Part shown: positions 19,641-30,757 of the stretch, piece after piece | Position numbering within the stretch: the stretch's first letter is position 1 | Layout: every line of letters starts with the position of its first letter | Assembly (NCBI GenBank): GCA_023101725.1 | Contig: JALJCO010001098.1 | Location: forward strand, 930,001-994,000 | Source: Atherinomorus stipes | Taxonomy: Eukaryota; Chordata; Actinopteri; Atheriniformes; Atherinidae | Direction: 5' to 3' | DNA length: 64,000 nucleotides | Notes under the pieces: model-generated | What the model was told of the DNA's origin: nothing | The model's database searches: none | The model's input: the letters and a program-made list of their open reading frames with translations, nothing else | Made by a program: the position numbers and the translations under genes

Positions 19641-21340
19641 GTTTGGTGAAACAGCTCTCTGATTTGCTCTCCATTCTGCCCATTTATCAGTTTTCCTTTG
19701 TAGCGCACAGCAGATCAATATTATGTTTTGTGCTCAGTGACGATCTCTCACAGTCAGTTGGCTCTTTCTTTAAACAAAGTTGTTCCACAAAGATGATAAA
19801 CAGTACAGGGTTTTCCTGTCATGATATAGTGCATCAGAAAAAGTGACTTATTGTGAATTTGTGTTTAAACAACCATATTTTAGTTCCCTGTCTGAAATAA
19901 AACTGAAATAAGTTATGTAATGGTGGATGGCGTAATAAAGAAGCAGGAGAGCATGGATTATCTGGACTCACTTCCTGTTCCTCACCTCCTGTGTATCTAC
20001 CAAAGACTAATAAAAAAAAAAGTTGTTTGGCGTCTATCATACAACTTATGGTGCTGTCCATTCAGTTTACAGCCTACACTGACATCTAGTGGAGAAACAG
20101 TAAAACAACTCATGTCTAATAGAAATAGAGGACACAACAAGTTACATCTCCAGGAATTTTGCCTTGAAATGTTTTTTAAGTGATACCGTGTAAATTTTGA
20201 ACCCAAAGTTAGCCAAAAAATATGATACAATATATTTTAAAAATAATAATAAAATAAGTAACTATAGCTGATTTCTGAGTAATATAGAGACTTGAGATGT
20301 GTTGCTCGAGGGGTGTAAATCTAAAAAAACAGGATTGTAACTTCGGGGGGGGGGTCTCTCATAGGATAATGTACATGGGGAATTTGAAAAATGGTTGGAT
20401 TAAAAAACACATTTTAAGGGGTGTTAACACAAAAAAAAGAGGGTTTTTTTTGGGATGTGCCGTGGAGGAGATGAAAACTTACACGGTATAACTTATATAT
20501 ATATATATATATATATTTTGTTCTTCACTCATCTCTTGATAACAATATAGAGCCATCAAACAGCTGTTGTCCAAACCAGAAATGGACTTTTCATTTCTGC
20601 TGACATAACTAGCCTGTAGAATAAAGTTTAATACCATCCCCCATGTGTTGGCATACAGGTATGTTCCTTGGGAGGTAATAGTATTACAGTACAGCAGATG
20701 TACCTCCAGTACTGTGACTGTTGTAGCCTTAAGAGCTCTGAATGTAAGCATTCTCAGTCTACAGGAAAGATAATCACCTAGTTTAGCAAGTCATTTTGGT
20801 GAAATTAACATGCAGTAATTACATATGAATGTAGAGTTGAGAATGAGGATGTGTTCAGTGAGAGTTATGGGAGTTTCTCCAGCAGCCCAGTCTTCTGTTA
20901 TTATTATTATTATTATATAGAAGTTATTTGACATCTTATTGAAGACAAATAACTTTCTGACCAAATAGAAATTATCAGGACTCATCTTAGTTCAAGTTCT
21001 TTGGGTTTCAGAGAGCAGTTTTAAGGAAATGAGTGTGGCTCTTCATCAAAGTTCACTTGTCAATATTTATAATCATTATTATTATTATTTTTGAATCAGA
21101 GCAGCTAAAGAGAAAAAAAAAACCTATATATTAAAGTAGTGCAGACTGCCCATAAGATATCCAGAGCTTTTAAATCACTCTGTGACCAATGACCTCTGAG
21201 AACATTTTAATACGTTTCTTCACATTTTGTAGAATGAAAAGGGTCTGAGCAACAACATAAAACCTGGAAATAAAGTTAGTTGCTCTAAATAAACCTGAGG
21301 CATTTCCCCACCATTTTACAGTGAACAAAACATGTTTAAA
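19641..21340. other. No gene seen; microsatellites
   Basis: Short G run at 20345-20353, (AT)n at about 20494-20516, (ATT)n at 20897-20915 and 21072-21088. Open frames at 19586-21000 have no domain support. Confidence 0.45.
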
Positions 21341-21363
21341 GATAAAGAATCACAGGTGAATGT

Positions 21364-21448
21364 ACTTTCGCTTTACTTAACAACCCCAAAGTGTCACTAC
21401 AGCCCAGAGTTTACTACCACTGATGTTTGTAAATTCCCATTGGCTAAT
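21364..21448 (+). promoter_or_regulatory. Class I gene 2 promoter: ISRE-like and CCAAT/Y-box-like sites
   Basis: ACTTTCGCTTTAC at 21364-21376 is an ISRE/IRF-type site. CATTGGCTAAT at 21438-21448 is an inverted CCAAT (Y-box-like) site, 115 bp before the ATG at 21563. Order and spacing match the gene 3 promoter. This predicts interferon-responsive, NF-Y-supported expression. Confidence 0.6.
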
Positions 21449-21562
21449 CTCGGCTCTTTACCCCCCCTCACCACCCCCTTCTCAGTTTGGGTGGGAGCTT
21501 CTTAAACTGACTGCACAGAATGTTAACACAAAGACACAGGAACACATCAGTGGTAGATCGAG

Positions 21563-21626
21563 ATGCTGCAGATCAAAATGAAACTCATTTTTCTCTTTTT
21601 CTTGGGAATACATGGAGGGACCGCAG
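21563..21626 (+). CDS. Class I gene 2 leader exon
   Basis: Signal peptide MLQIKMKLIFLFFLGIHGG, ending GCAG|GTGAGT in phase 1. A second in-frame ATG at 21578 could also start it; the signal would work from either. Confidence 0.85.
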
Positions 21627-24600
21627 GTGAGTTAAAATGTCTAAACCTGTTCCCTATACCTATCTGTGAAAATGATTGTGCCATTTTAAAAGAAAAATGG
21701 GTGTCTTACTTCCAAGCATTAAACATGCTATCACCTTTATCCATTTTCAGCAGGATCTTTGTATCAGGAAAGAAAACCAGAAGATTGAAGATTCAAAGTC
21801 TATTGTTTATTACAGATCAAGAGTATAGTATGTTACAAAACTCTGGATTCAGCTTGTTTCCCTCAAAAAAACAGCTGGTGGGTCCAAGATTCAACCACGT
21901 ATCTGTATATCTTCCTCTCAGCCATTTTTATAGATGTCAGTAAAATTCTGGGCTGTCTCAGTCTCCATGCAGCTGGATAACTCAGTAACTAGTCCTGGCT
22001 CCTCCTGTTCCTTGCTTCCTGAGAGGTTAGGATGGAAAAATACAGAGGGGAGGGAGAAAACACACAAACAAACCAAAAAGGATACTCTATTGTGGGTCTG
22101 ATTATCTATGTTCCACTGACTGTCACCCAAGGTCACATGACAAGCCTCAAACTGAACAGGATCTACAGTAAAGAACGTAAAACTTCCCCCAGTTGATTTA
22201 CCCAAGAACAAGAAGGAGGGGTGCACAACGGTTTTGTCCAAAAGCTGAACTCTGCTTTCTTCAACAGTATAATATTCTACACATTACGCACAGGTATGTT
22301 TAATCTGACAGGATTACCATCGTTAAAGACTAAATAAATCATGTAGTCTGAACCTGGCATAACGTTATCCAGGAGGATTTTCTGAAGAGCAATGACACTG
22401 TCCTATCATTTCCATTTTTAACTGTTTATATGCGTCAAACATTGACACATAAACGTTCAGCTTATACATATTTCCCCAACATTTTCATGCCATATCATGA
22501 CCCCATCTGCATTAAACTTGGGCCTTGAAACAAGTCTTCTCCTCGTTCATTAATGCTTTTCCTATATTATTTTTTGCCCCTCTGGTTGCGCACACATCTT
22601 GATGTTGCTCAGAAACTCATCCATAGGTACAGCCTCACACATTTCCACTTATTCCTTATTGGAACAAATTTGTGGTTGTTTTGCCATGGAAAAGGGTCTG
22701 CCTTTTCCCAAGCCAGTTTTTAATTATTTACAAAATCAAAGAGATTTCCTTTCTAATGATTCACAAGTATTACCCTGCTAAAACTTACTTAAAATTTAGA
22801 CTTAATAAAGACGTTACGTTATCCTTTATCAAAGTTAAAGAGGTTTCCTTTAAGCTCATTCGCCGGTGTTACCCAGTAAAATAATTTTTGACAAGATATC
22901 AAAATATCAATGACATCACCTGCACCTTAAAGGTACAGTATGTAAAAAAAACTCAAAGGTCGATGGCAGAAAAAATTTGATGTATAATTCTAAACTGTGT
23001 TTCTATTTATGTGTAATCGCTTCACTAGAAAAAACTGTTTATTTTCTTAGAATGAGTCATTTATATCTACTTGCTGGGTGGTGCGCAAATGGAAGCTGCC
23101 ATATTTGTTCTACCATTTTTACACACTAAACAATCTGTGTGAAGTGAGAACCCTCTGAACTGTAAAACTGCTGTACCAGCTTTGTTTTAGGGGAGTTAGA
23201 GCATTGTTTGGGATAGATAATGCCTTAAAAGACATTAAAAATAGTTACTCATAGTTCAGTCATAGCTACACCTGAGACCACTGGATCCACTCACAGATGA
23301 AAACATCTTCATGTCTGGGAGAATTTTGGCCACAAACAGCCACCGTACATACACACCAGTGCTTAGAATATGAAGTCATTTGATAGAAAACATCTTTAAT
23401 TTCAAATACCCATCTTTACCACTAGATGTCAGTAATTCTTACATACTGTACCTTTAAGCATTTCTTGTACTATTTTGGACAACTTTCAAGACAGTTTTGA
23501 ACTTTAAGGATGTGTTATTTGGGTTCACAAACTATAAAAAAAAAGGCTAGCAGATCAACAATTTATTTGTAATCTTATTTTGCTATTGATATTTTATATT
23601 CACAAATGTAAAGTAAGGACCATACACTCAAGTGCCTCTTTTATAAAAGAAACAAAAGTTTACATCTCCACTCTGTCTTCCTCCAAAAATAGGAAAGTTA
23701 TAAAAACTGTGTCTCTATGCTCCAAATTTGAATTCTTATATTAATCTTATGTGGAGACAAAGTACGCTGTGTCAATGTTGATAGTAAATGCTGATATAAA
23801 TGAAAAAATGAAAATTTTTGCTGAGGTGGCTAGCTTGTTCAGGGTTGCACTGACTACCCCTTGAGGGCATCCCTGGATACAGCAGCAGTTTTGAGAGAAA
23901 ATATAATCTTGACTTATGGTGTCTTGACTAATCTTGAGTAAGTATATCACACATCATTTCCTAATTTGATTAACATGATTTAGGGGGTAGAGGTTAGATG
24001 AAGTTAGCTGAACTAAAACTGCCTTCAATTCACAAATGAGTCTCAGTGTATCAGACTTTCAGAAACACTCAGATTGAAATGTTAACATTATCGTAGCAAA
24101 GTATACTTGTAATGTTACTGTAAAAGTATGCCATGTAAGAAAATTCTTAGTTTGGATATGCGCTTGCTACCAACAGAAAATGTCATGATTTAAGCTCTTA
24201 TTTATTTTTCACACAAACTTGCTGTGTTGTTTATCACATGGCACATGCACCACTGTGAAACTGCTACAACACTGCTGTTGATAATAGAATCATGGTAGAG
24301 AAATAATTATATTCTATAAGTACTGTAGATTCCAATAATGGAATATAAAAAACAGTATATTACAGTGTAGCTGAATATCTGTACGAACAATGTCCCCAAA
24401 CTGCTATCACAATTATCAAGGTTATCATTTACTCAGCAAAAATTAAAAGATTTTTCCATCAACTTTAATTAGCCAAAATCTTACAACTTCAGGTCCTATG
24501 TTTCCCTATAGCTTAGGGTATCAGGTAAATGTTGTAATCTCCATATTTTCAAAAAACTCATTTAAAATGTAATGTCAATGTGCCTAAGTTTACATTAGCT

Positions 24601-27600
24601 TGATTGTTTGTCTAAGTTGATAAAAAGATTATAAAGCCTTTTCAAGACTTTTCTCATTATTGTAAAATAATTGTGGACAAAAAGATAGTTACGGATAATT
24701 ATAGGTGTAAGCCAGAGTTTCATAATGTCATGTTATGGAACATTTCCTGATAGTTACTTTTTACAGCAACCATTAAATAAATAGCCTTTTAAATTTAATT
24801 TAGACTAGCTGAAACATAAAGATTTATTATTTGATTCAGAATAAATAATCAAATAGATAAATCACTGCCATGTTGATTTTTACACCTTGATATGCATGTA
24901 TATAGGCAAAACAAAAACACTTTTGGAAACGTGTATTTATTAAATTTTCTCTTCCCAATTTCAGTTATACACTCCTGGAAGGCCTTTTATACAGGCAGCA
25001 CTGGTCTGAGAGAATTCCCCGAGTTTGTGGCCTTGCATTTCTCAAATGATGCGTTGATGGGCTACTTTGACAGCAGGACTAACAGATTTGAGGGCAAGCA
25101 GGATTGGGTCCGGGAATATGTAGGCCAGGAGTATATGGACACAATGACAAACATTCTGCAAGGACAATCACAACGGTTCAAAGGCAACATTGGCATTCTG
25201 ATGGAGCGATTCAATCATTCGAAAGGTAAAATACTGATGTTCTTCTGTTCACTGAACACATTTTGACCATTTTTTCCACATGAACACAAAAATCATAAAA
25301 TGATTTATTTAAAAAAAGCTTTTAGAGGTGAGCTGCGTCATAATGTTTCCCTACATGTTTACCTGTGAGACTGAACCAGTTTGAAATTTTGTTCTGGTGA
25401 ATATTTTGTTAATAATGTTTAAAATTCTGCAGCTCAGACAGAGAAAGAGATGAGTCATATAACTATTAACATGTAAGAGGAATATCGTTATATGCACCAG
25501 GAATCAAAGATTAAATGAATAAACGAGTCAAAACCATGGTTAAAAAAGAACATTTGACTTGGCAAGTTAACCCTCTTCGAACATGTCATCTTCCAGTCAT
25601 CACTTGCAAGCATTTATCATCTAGAAGATGGAATGTTAAATCAAAGAACAGGTTTAATTTGTGTCTTATACATCAGATTTCTTCTTATTGTGTGTGTTTC
25701 TGGAGACCACATGAGTTCATGTCACCGACACCTTCAGTTGATTTGATAAACTGAAGGTTTAATAATAAAATAAGTAATTGTGTTGGCTATTGAACTGAAG
25801 GTTTATCAAAACTGCAGTGTTTCTGTGGTAAAGGACTGTATCAGGTTATTGGTTTAATGTTTGACTTTGACCTGAACTTCCAGGATCATGAGCTCTTTTA
25901 TCTCAATCACACCCTCCTGGCTAAAAACCATAATAAAATTAGTTATTGTGTTGGTTATTATAATTTTTTTTTTAGTTTTCCTCTCTTTCTTTCTTAGGTG
26001 TGCACATTTTCCAGGAGATGTATGGCTGCGAGTGGGATGATGAGACTAAAGACATTCGTGGATTTCATCAGTTTGGTTATGATGGTGAAGACTTGATAGC
26101 ATTGGACCTTAAGACAGCAACATGGATCGCTTCAAAACCACAAGGTGTCATGACCAAACACAAGTGGGAGAGAGAGAGGGCTTTCACCGACTTCTGGATT
26201 AATTACCATGCTGAGGTTTGTCCTGGATGGCTGAAGAAGTATGAGAACTATGGGAGGATCTCTCTACTTCGTACAGGTACAGTAACGTCACCTGTTTTAG
26301 CTGACTGGACTCAATGTTCATGCCCCTCTACCTGCCAGTCACTCTTCCCTCATAACTCTTTAATTATTCTTTTCCTTTTCTGTCTACCATCATGACATGT
26401 AATTAAAACTTTAAAAATGAAAAAAAGTTCTGATTATATTGGAATAAACTTGATAATATTAAAGAGCTAAAGCTCTCATCACTCCTCAGAGCTTCCTTCA
26501 GTATCTGTCCTCCAGAAGACTCCCTCCTCTGTGGTCAGATGCCACGCTACAGGTTTCTACCCCGACAGAGCTGAAATGTTCTGGAGGAAAGATGGAGAGG
26601 AGATTCATGAGGGAGTGGGCAAAGGAGAGATCCTCCCCAACAATGATGGAACCTTCCAGATGAATGTTGACCTGAAACTTTCATCAGAGACACCTGAAGA
26701 CCGGACGAAGTACGAGTGTGTGTTTCAGCTCTCTGGTGTCAAAGAAGATATGATCACCAAACTGAAGGATGATGGTAAGCATGGAACGTACTGTTATAAA
26801 ATTAAAGTCTCTATAGAGTATAATTCATATATATATATTTATTTCTATTTTTCTGTTGGGATTGATTTTCTTTACTTTGATTTGAGTTTGTTTTCTGATC
26901 GACTACCTCTGTGTTTGTTTGATAATTGTGAGCTAAACTTTGTTTTAAAATAAATATTTATACCTTTACATGCATGTGATTTTAAATACCAACATTTTTA
27001 TGGTGCCTTGTTTCATTTGTTGTGAAGCACTTTGTGACTTTTACCAGTGAAAGTGCTCTATAACTATTTTTCACTTATGTAGCACATAGTACTTACATTA
27101 TCAAAAACCTTACATTGACAGGTTTTTTTTATTTTGTTTTTGCAGGTTGTAGTAAACTTGCTTTCACACTAGTTTTATATGTGATTAGTTATGTTTCACA
27201 ATAATGTTTGTTAGAAACTAACTCTACATTCATTATTCAGTAAAGTCCTCTTAGTATCTTCCTGTTTTATCTTAATCCTGATATTTTCTCTCAGATACTC
27301 AGATGTCTAAAGTACTGTTGATAAGTATGATCAAATCATCCAGAGATTTAACATATAGTGAATATTTTTGTCTCCAACTCGTCAGGTTTCCCCACTGTTG
27401 CTGTTATTGGAGGTGTTTTGGCTTTTGGTTTGCTCGTCCTGGTCGGTGTTGTTGGATTCTTGTGCTGGAGAAGAGGAAGCAAGAAAAAAAGGTATAATAT
27501 CCTGATGCTGATGTGAATGCTGTTAGTTATTTATTACCTGGTGTTTATTATTTATTGTTAAAAGGGTCCCCATTAGCTGTCTCCAAAGTGGGACTAGCTG

Positions 27601-28223
27601 GTCTTCCTGCAGTCCAGACACCTGGTGTTTCTGATAATAAACATTCAATATTATATTTACATTGCAAATAGTTAAATGTTTTATATTACTCATGCAGAGA
27701 GCTTTTTTTTCCGTCTGTGTCCTTTAAGAAATTCTGAATGGAAAATAACTTTGGTTTTTTTTTGTGTGTTTCAGGGTTCCAAAAAACAAACAGTGAGTAC
27801 TTTGAATATTTCTTTCTACTCTGCTTTCTTGTGACAGTTTGACGTTGCTTCAAGTTTACATGAACATTTTTTAACCAAACAGAAACATCTGCCAAAATGA
27901 TTTATGATGCAATATTAATACCCTTTTAACATAAAATTACTTTGTTTGTAGCTTCTGAGACGCCATCTAGTCCTTCTATAGATCCAGATGCCAAAAAGTG
28001 AGTACATCATCAGATTATAATCTCCCAAAACTGTTTAACATCAACTCACATTTAGTCATGTCGTTATCTGATGTTTGAGATGGGGGTCTTAACCTGAGAA
28101 AATTGTGGTGTATTAAGAAATAACAGGTCCAACATTTCTGTGTTCACTTTTCTCAACAGGGAAGCGATGAAACGAAGACAGAGATCGAAGTCAGTAGTTG
28201 AACGTACCAACAAAAAGCCCTGA
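21563..28223 (+). CDS. MHC class I heavy chain, gene 2 (U-lineage-like)
   Basis: Exons: leader 21563-21626, alpha1 24965-25225, alpha2 25998-26276, alpha3 26490-26774, TM 27386-27491, tail 27775-27792, 27952-27997 and 28160-28223. This is the only class I gene here with all domains. It presents peptides with beta2-microglobulin at the cell surface. All splice sites are GT-AG. Of the peptide-end contacts, Y59, R84, T143, K146, W147, Y159 and Y171 are kept, but Y7 is alanine (HSWKAFY), so it may be non-classical. Both disulphide pairs and the N86 glycosylation site (NHS) are present. As assembled, the TM exon ends in phase 2, giving a stop at 27956-27958 after about 339 residues. With one base fewer in the A7 run (27484-27490) the frame would reach TGA at 28221-28223 (about 373 residues). 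TAPBP lies downstream in convergent orientation. Confidence 0.88.
21640..22310 (-). mobile_element. Candidate solo LTR in gene 2 intron 1
   Basis: On the minus strand a TATA-box-like ATCTATAAAAATGG (near 21930) is followed about 120 bp later by CTGTAATAAACAATAG (AATAAA, near 21805), as in an LTR U3-R-U5. No flanking retroviral genes, TG...CA ends or target duplications were established. Weak call. Confidence 0.3.
22926..23458. mobile_element. Non-autonomous repeat with inverted ends (gene 2 intron 1)
   Basis: CTTAAAGGTACAGTATGTAA at the left end and TTACATACTGTACCTTTAAG at the right are exact inverted copies of 20 bp. The interior includes the TACCACTAGATGTCAGTAAT stretch familiar from fish repeats. 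No ORF. Confidence 0.7.
23459..24964 (+). other. Rest of gene 2 intron 1, no gene seen
   Basis: AT-rich, no exon or domain recognised. The intron ends TTCCCAATTTCAG. Confidence 0.5.
24965..25225 (+). CDS. Class I gene 2 alpha1 exon
   Basis: 261 bp, the same length as gene 3 alpha1, phase 1 to phase 1. It reads HSWKAFYTGS, EFPEFVALHF, KQDWVREYVGQEY, QRFKGNI and ERFNHSK. Y59 (QEY) and R84 (ERF) are retained, but tyrosine 7 is alanine and tryptophan 60 is methionine. It is much more divergent from the fish classical pattern than gene 3, mainly in the helix. Confidence 0.88.
25226..25997 (+). other. Gene 2 alpha1-alpha2 intron
   Basis: 772 bp, AT-rich. The 79-codon open frame at 25515 has no domain. 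Ends TTTCTTTCTTAG. Confidence 0.5.
25998..26276 (+). CDS. Class I gene 2 alpha2 exon
   Basis: 279 bp. MYGCEWDD and EVCPGWL supply the disulphide cysteines; MTKHKW has T143, K146 and W147; NYHAE has Y159; KKYENYG has Y171. Intact, phase 1 both ends. Confidence 0.93.
26490..26774 (+). CDS. Class I gene 2 alpha3 exon
   Basis: 285 bp Ig C1 domain: ELPSVSVLQKTPSS, RCHATGFYP (first cysteine), FWRKDGEEI, GEILPNNDGTFQM and KYECVFQLSG (second cysteine). It ends GATG|GTAAGC in phase 1. Intact. Confidence 0.93.
27005..27065 (+). repeat. Degenerate L2-type tail
   Basis: GAAGCACTTTGTGAC and GAAAGTGCTCTATAA in the alpha3-TM intron resemble an old L2 3' end. Confidence 0.4.
27386..27491 (+). CDS. Class I gene 2 TM exon ending in an A7 run
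   Basis: 106 bp. Hydrophobic VAVIGGVLAFGLLVLVGVVG, then FLCWRRGSKKK. It ends AAGAAAAAAAG|GTATAA in phase 2, while the following exons only make a coherent tail from phase 1, so one A in 27484-27490 appears extra. Confidence 0.85.
27775..27792 (+). CDS. Class I gene 2 tail exon 6
   Basis: GGTTCCAAAAAACAAACA, 18 bp like the tail mini-exons of gene 1, with TGTTTCAG acceptor and GTGAGT donor. In the phase-1 reading it encodes G F Q K T N, resembling the NGFK start of fish class I tails. Confidence 0.75.
27952..28223 (+). CDS. Class I gene 2 last two tail exons
   Basis: Exon 27952-27997 (GTTTGTAG acceptor, AAAAA|GTGAGT donor) and exon 28160-28223 (CTCAACAG acceptor). In the phase-1 reading they encode a Ser/Pro-rich stretch (SETPSSPSIDPDAKK) and a basic end (EAMKRRQRSKSVVERTNKKP), stop 28221-28223. 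In the assembled phase a stop occurs at once (27956-27958). Confidence 0.7.
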
Positions 28224-28398
28224 CATTTTTGAGATATGTTCATATAATCATATACAAATATGTTCCTTCTATTTTCTCAACTTGTATTTTAATTAATGCA
28301 TTTTTATCTTTTCATATTAACTTTTTATACTTGTCATGATTATAAAGATTCTGATAAATCCTTGATTTTGCCCATGTGTTTATCAATACATAAGCAAT

Positions 28399-28433
28399 TG
28401 TGTTAAATAAAAGGAAAATAAAATAAATAAAAT
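28399..28433 (+). terminator. Polyadenylation signals of class I gene 2
   Basis: AATAAA occurs at about 28405 and again in the following AAATAAAATAAATAAAATG, some 180-210 bp after the stop. Confidence 0.6.
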
Positions 28434-28439
28434 GTAAAA

Positions 28440-29330
28440 TGTGTGAAATTGAGATCAGTGCATGTTTTGCATTTGGTCTAAATGTGTTGAATAATTAACC
28501 AGTTTGTTTCAGTAGTCTTAATAGTCAAGAGGCAGTTGTTTAAGGAAATGTTTTTATTCTCCTAAACTAAAGAGATCATTTAATTCTGATGAAGCTTTCG
28601 AATTTTCCTGCACCGCAATGATATGCTGTTTGTACCATTTCCTTCATATATGTCTTTTTTAGTACAATGCTGTGATAGTGCAGGCTGTTGGAGCATCATT
28701 CCTACAACACACGATGAAAACAAACACATTTATAAACAATGTAAAAGTGAAAATGGCACATACAACCAAAGCTGTAGCCATAAAACTTTCTGTTTTTACA
28801 AAAATAGAAATTATTTACTAGTATAGACAGTTCAGCCTAATCAGTTTGACTGTCTTCATTAAAACAATATGTTTTCCTCTAAATTCAATCAGATTTCTAT
28901 GTGACTCATTGAGAGGTAAAAGTGGAGACTTTCTACCAACTGAAGCTGATATTTCAACACATCAATTCAAACTTCTGCTAAGTTTCTGGTACTTTTCCAT
29001 TGATTCTGACGAAACATTAAAAAGTGAGAAGCAATCTGATAGAACAGCTGCATCACCTTATAGATAAATAAATTATGTTTACAGTGAGCAGAAGCCATTT
29101 TTAGCAAATTCTCTCTGATGCAGCACATCTGTGTGAGAAAACTGTAAAAATATCAGCTGACTCAGAATTTAGCAACTTCAGATATGCATTTAAAAAAAAA
29201 AAACTGCTAGCTTCACCAGCTGTAGGGGGAAATACAAATATCAGCATGAAAAGTTAAATAACAGCTGCTGGATTTCATCTTAGAAAACAAAATGATCAAT
29301 GGTCCAATAAAAAAAATCTTCTGGTCACCC
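28440..29330. other. Intergenic, no gene seen
   Basis: Sequence between the convergent class I gene 2 and TAPBP. Open frames at 28623 and 28846 show no domain. It includes the TAPBP 3' end. Confidence 0.5.
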
Positions 29331-29334
29331 GACT

Positions 29335-30702
29335 TTACTTTTCTTTCTGTGAAGGCGGAGAAAAGGAGAAAAATATCAGAGTATAAATACCAAATAATAT
29401 CTCAAAAGTAAATAAAAATAGACATTAAATATCTAAACACTATTAAACTTGCGCCCCTAATGAGACAAGAAAGGGAAATTACCTTATCTTGTTTATCAGC
29501 CTCATCTGAGCCTGAATAAAGAAAAATAAAAGGCAAACAATCAGATACAGAAAAAAATAAACATCAAATTCACTTTTTTCTTTCTCTCTTTCTTTCTTTC
29601 CTTTTTTTTTAACTTTTAGCTTATCCAAACCGTGACACTTTTTTCCATCTTGGACTGATTAAATCGCAACACGAGATGAATAAAGCATCAGAATTATCAT
29701 TCTTATCTAACAAAAAAGCAAATTGTAATTCTTTTTTTTTTCTACCTGAGCCAGTAAAAGTCCACGAGACAAACTTGATGAGTCCATAGAGCACTAACGC
29801 CACCCCAACCATCGCCATGGAGTCCTCAATGGAGGGACCGCTGAACCCTGAAAAGAGAGAAAGGGAAAAAATTCAAAGTGTTGACTAATTTTAATTAATT
29901 TGATTTACATTTGTATATTTGTCTCATATGAAAAAGCATTTGAATCCAGTACTGGATGATGTGATCTCAGAGGAAAGTGACTAATTTTATCTGATAATTA
30001 ACAGCATCCAGGCAGAAACATGTCTGACTTTTAACAGTAATATAAACTCTAAAACTGAAAGTGACAGAGTGTCCTAATAACCTAAATCTGGGCTTGTATC
30101 ACTGCAATTACCGATAACATTGAGGGTCACGCTGGCTCGCCGTGTGCCTCCGGGATGGACCGCCACACAGGTGACCTCGCCTCCTCTGCCCAGGTCCAGC
30201 TTAGACGTGTCCAGCTCCAGCCGAGTGCTCTGGCTGAAGGTGCCGTCCCAGGCCTGCCTGTGTCCAGAAACGCTGCCTGTTCCCAGAGACCTGGACTTCC
30301 CATCAGCACCTTTAAACTCCCAGCTCAGCTCCAGAGGGAGGGGGGTGAAGCCAGACGCTTCACACTGGATGCTAAAAGTCTGACCGGGAGCAGCGAGGGG
30401 CAGAGGGGAGGGGTGGATGGAGAGGGATGGAGGTTCTGGGAGATGGAGAGAGAAGAAAAGATGAGAAAAGAGTTAATAATGCTACTCTGAATGTTACACA
30501 GCTTACAATTTAGTTTTCTAACATGTTCATTTAAATAAAGCAAATACTTGAGAAATGCTTCCAAATAGGGATGCATGATATAATCGGCCCACTATCGGGA
30601 GCGGCCTATATCGGCCTTAAAACTGAGTATCGGCCACTCCACCGATATTTAACCGATATTTAACCAATCAGCCCGCTGTTTCTAAAGCCTAAAAAAATAT
30701 AT

Positions 30703-30757
<55 letters not shown>

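Noticed and set aside
19180..19641. 153-codon open frame
   Set aside because: It lies across a known-type fish interspersed repeat, has no domain and no start context of note.
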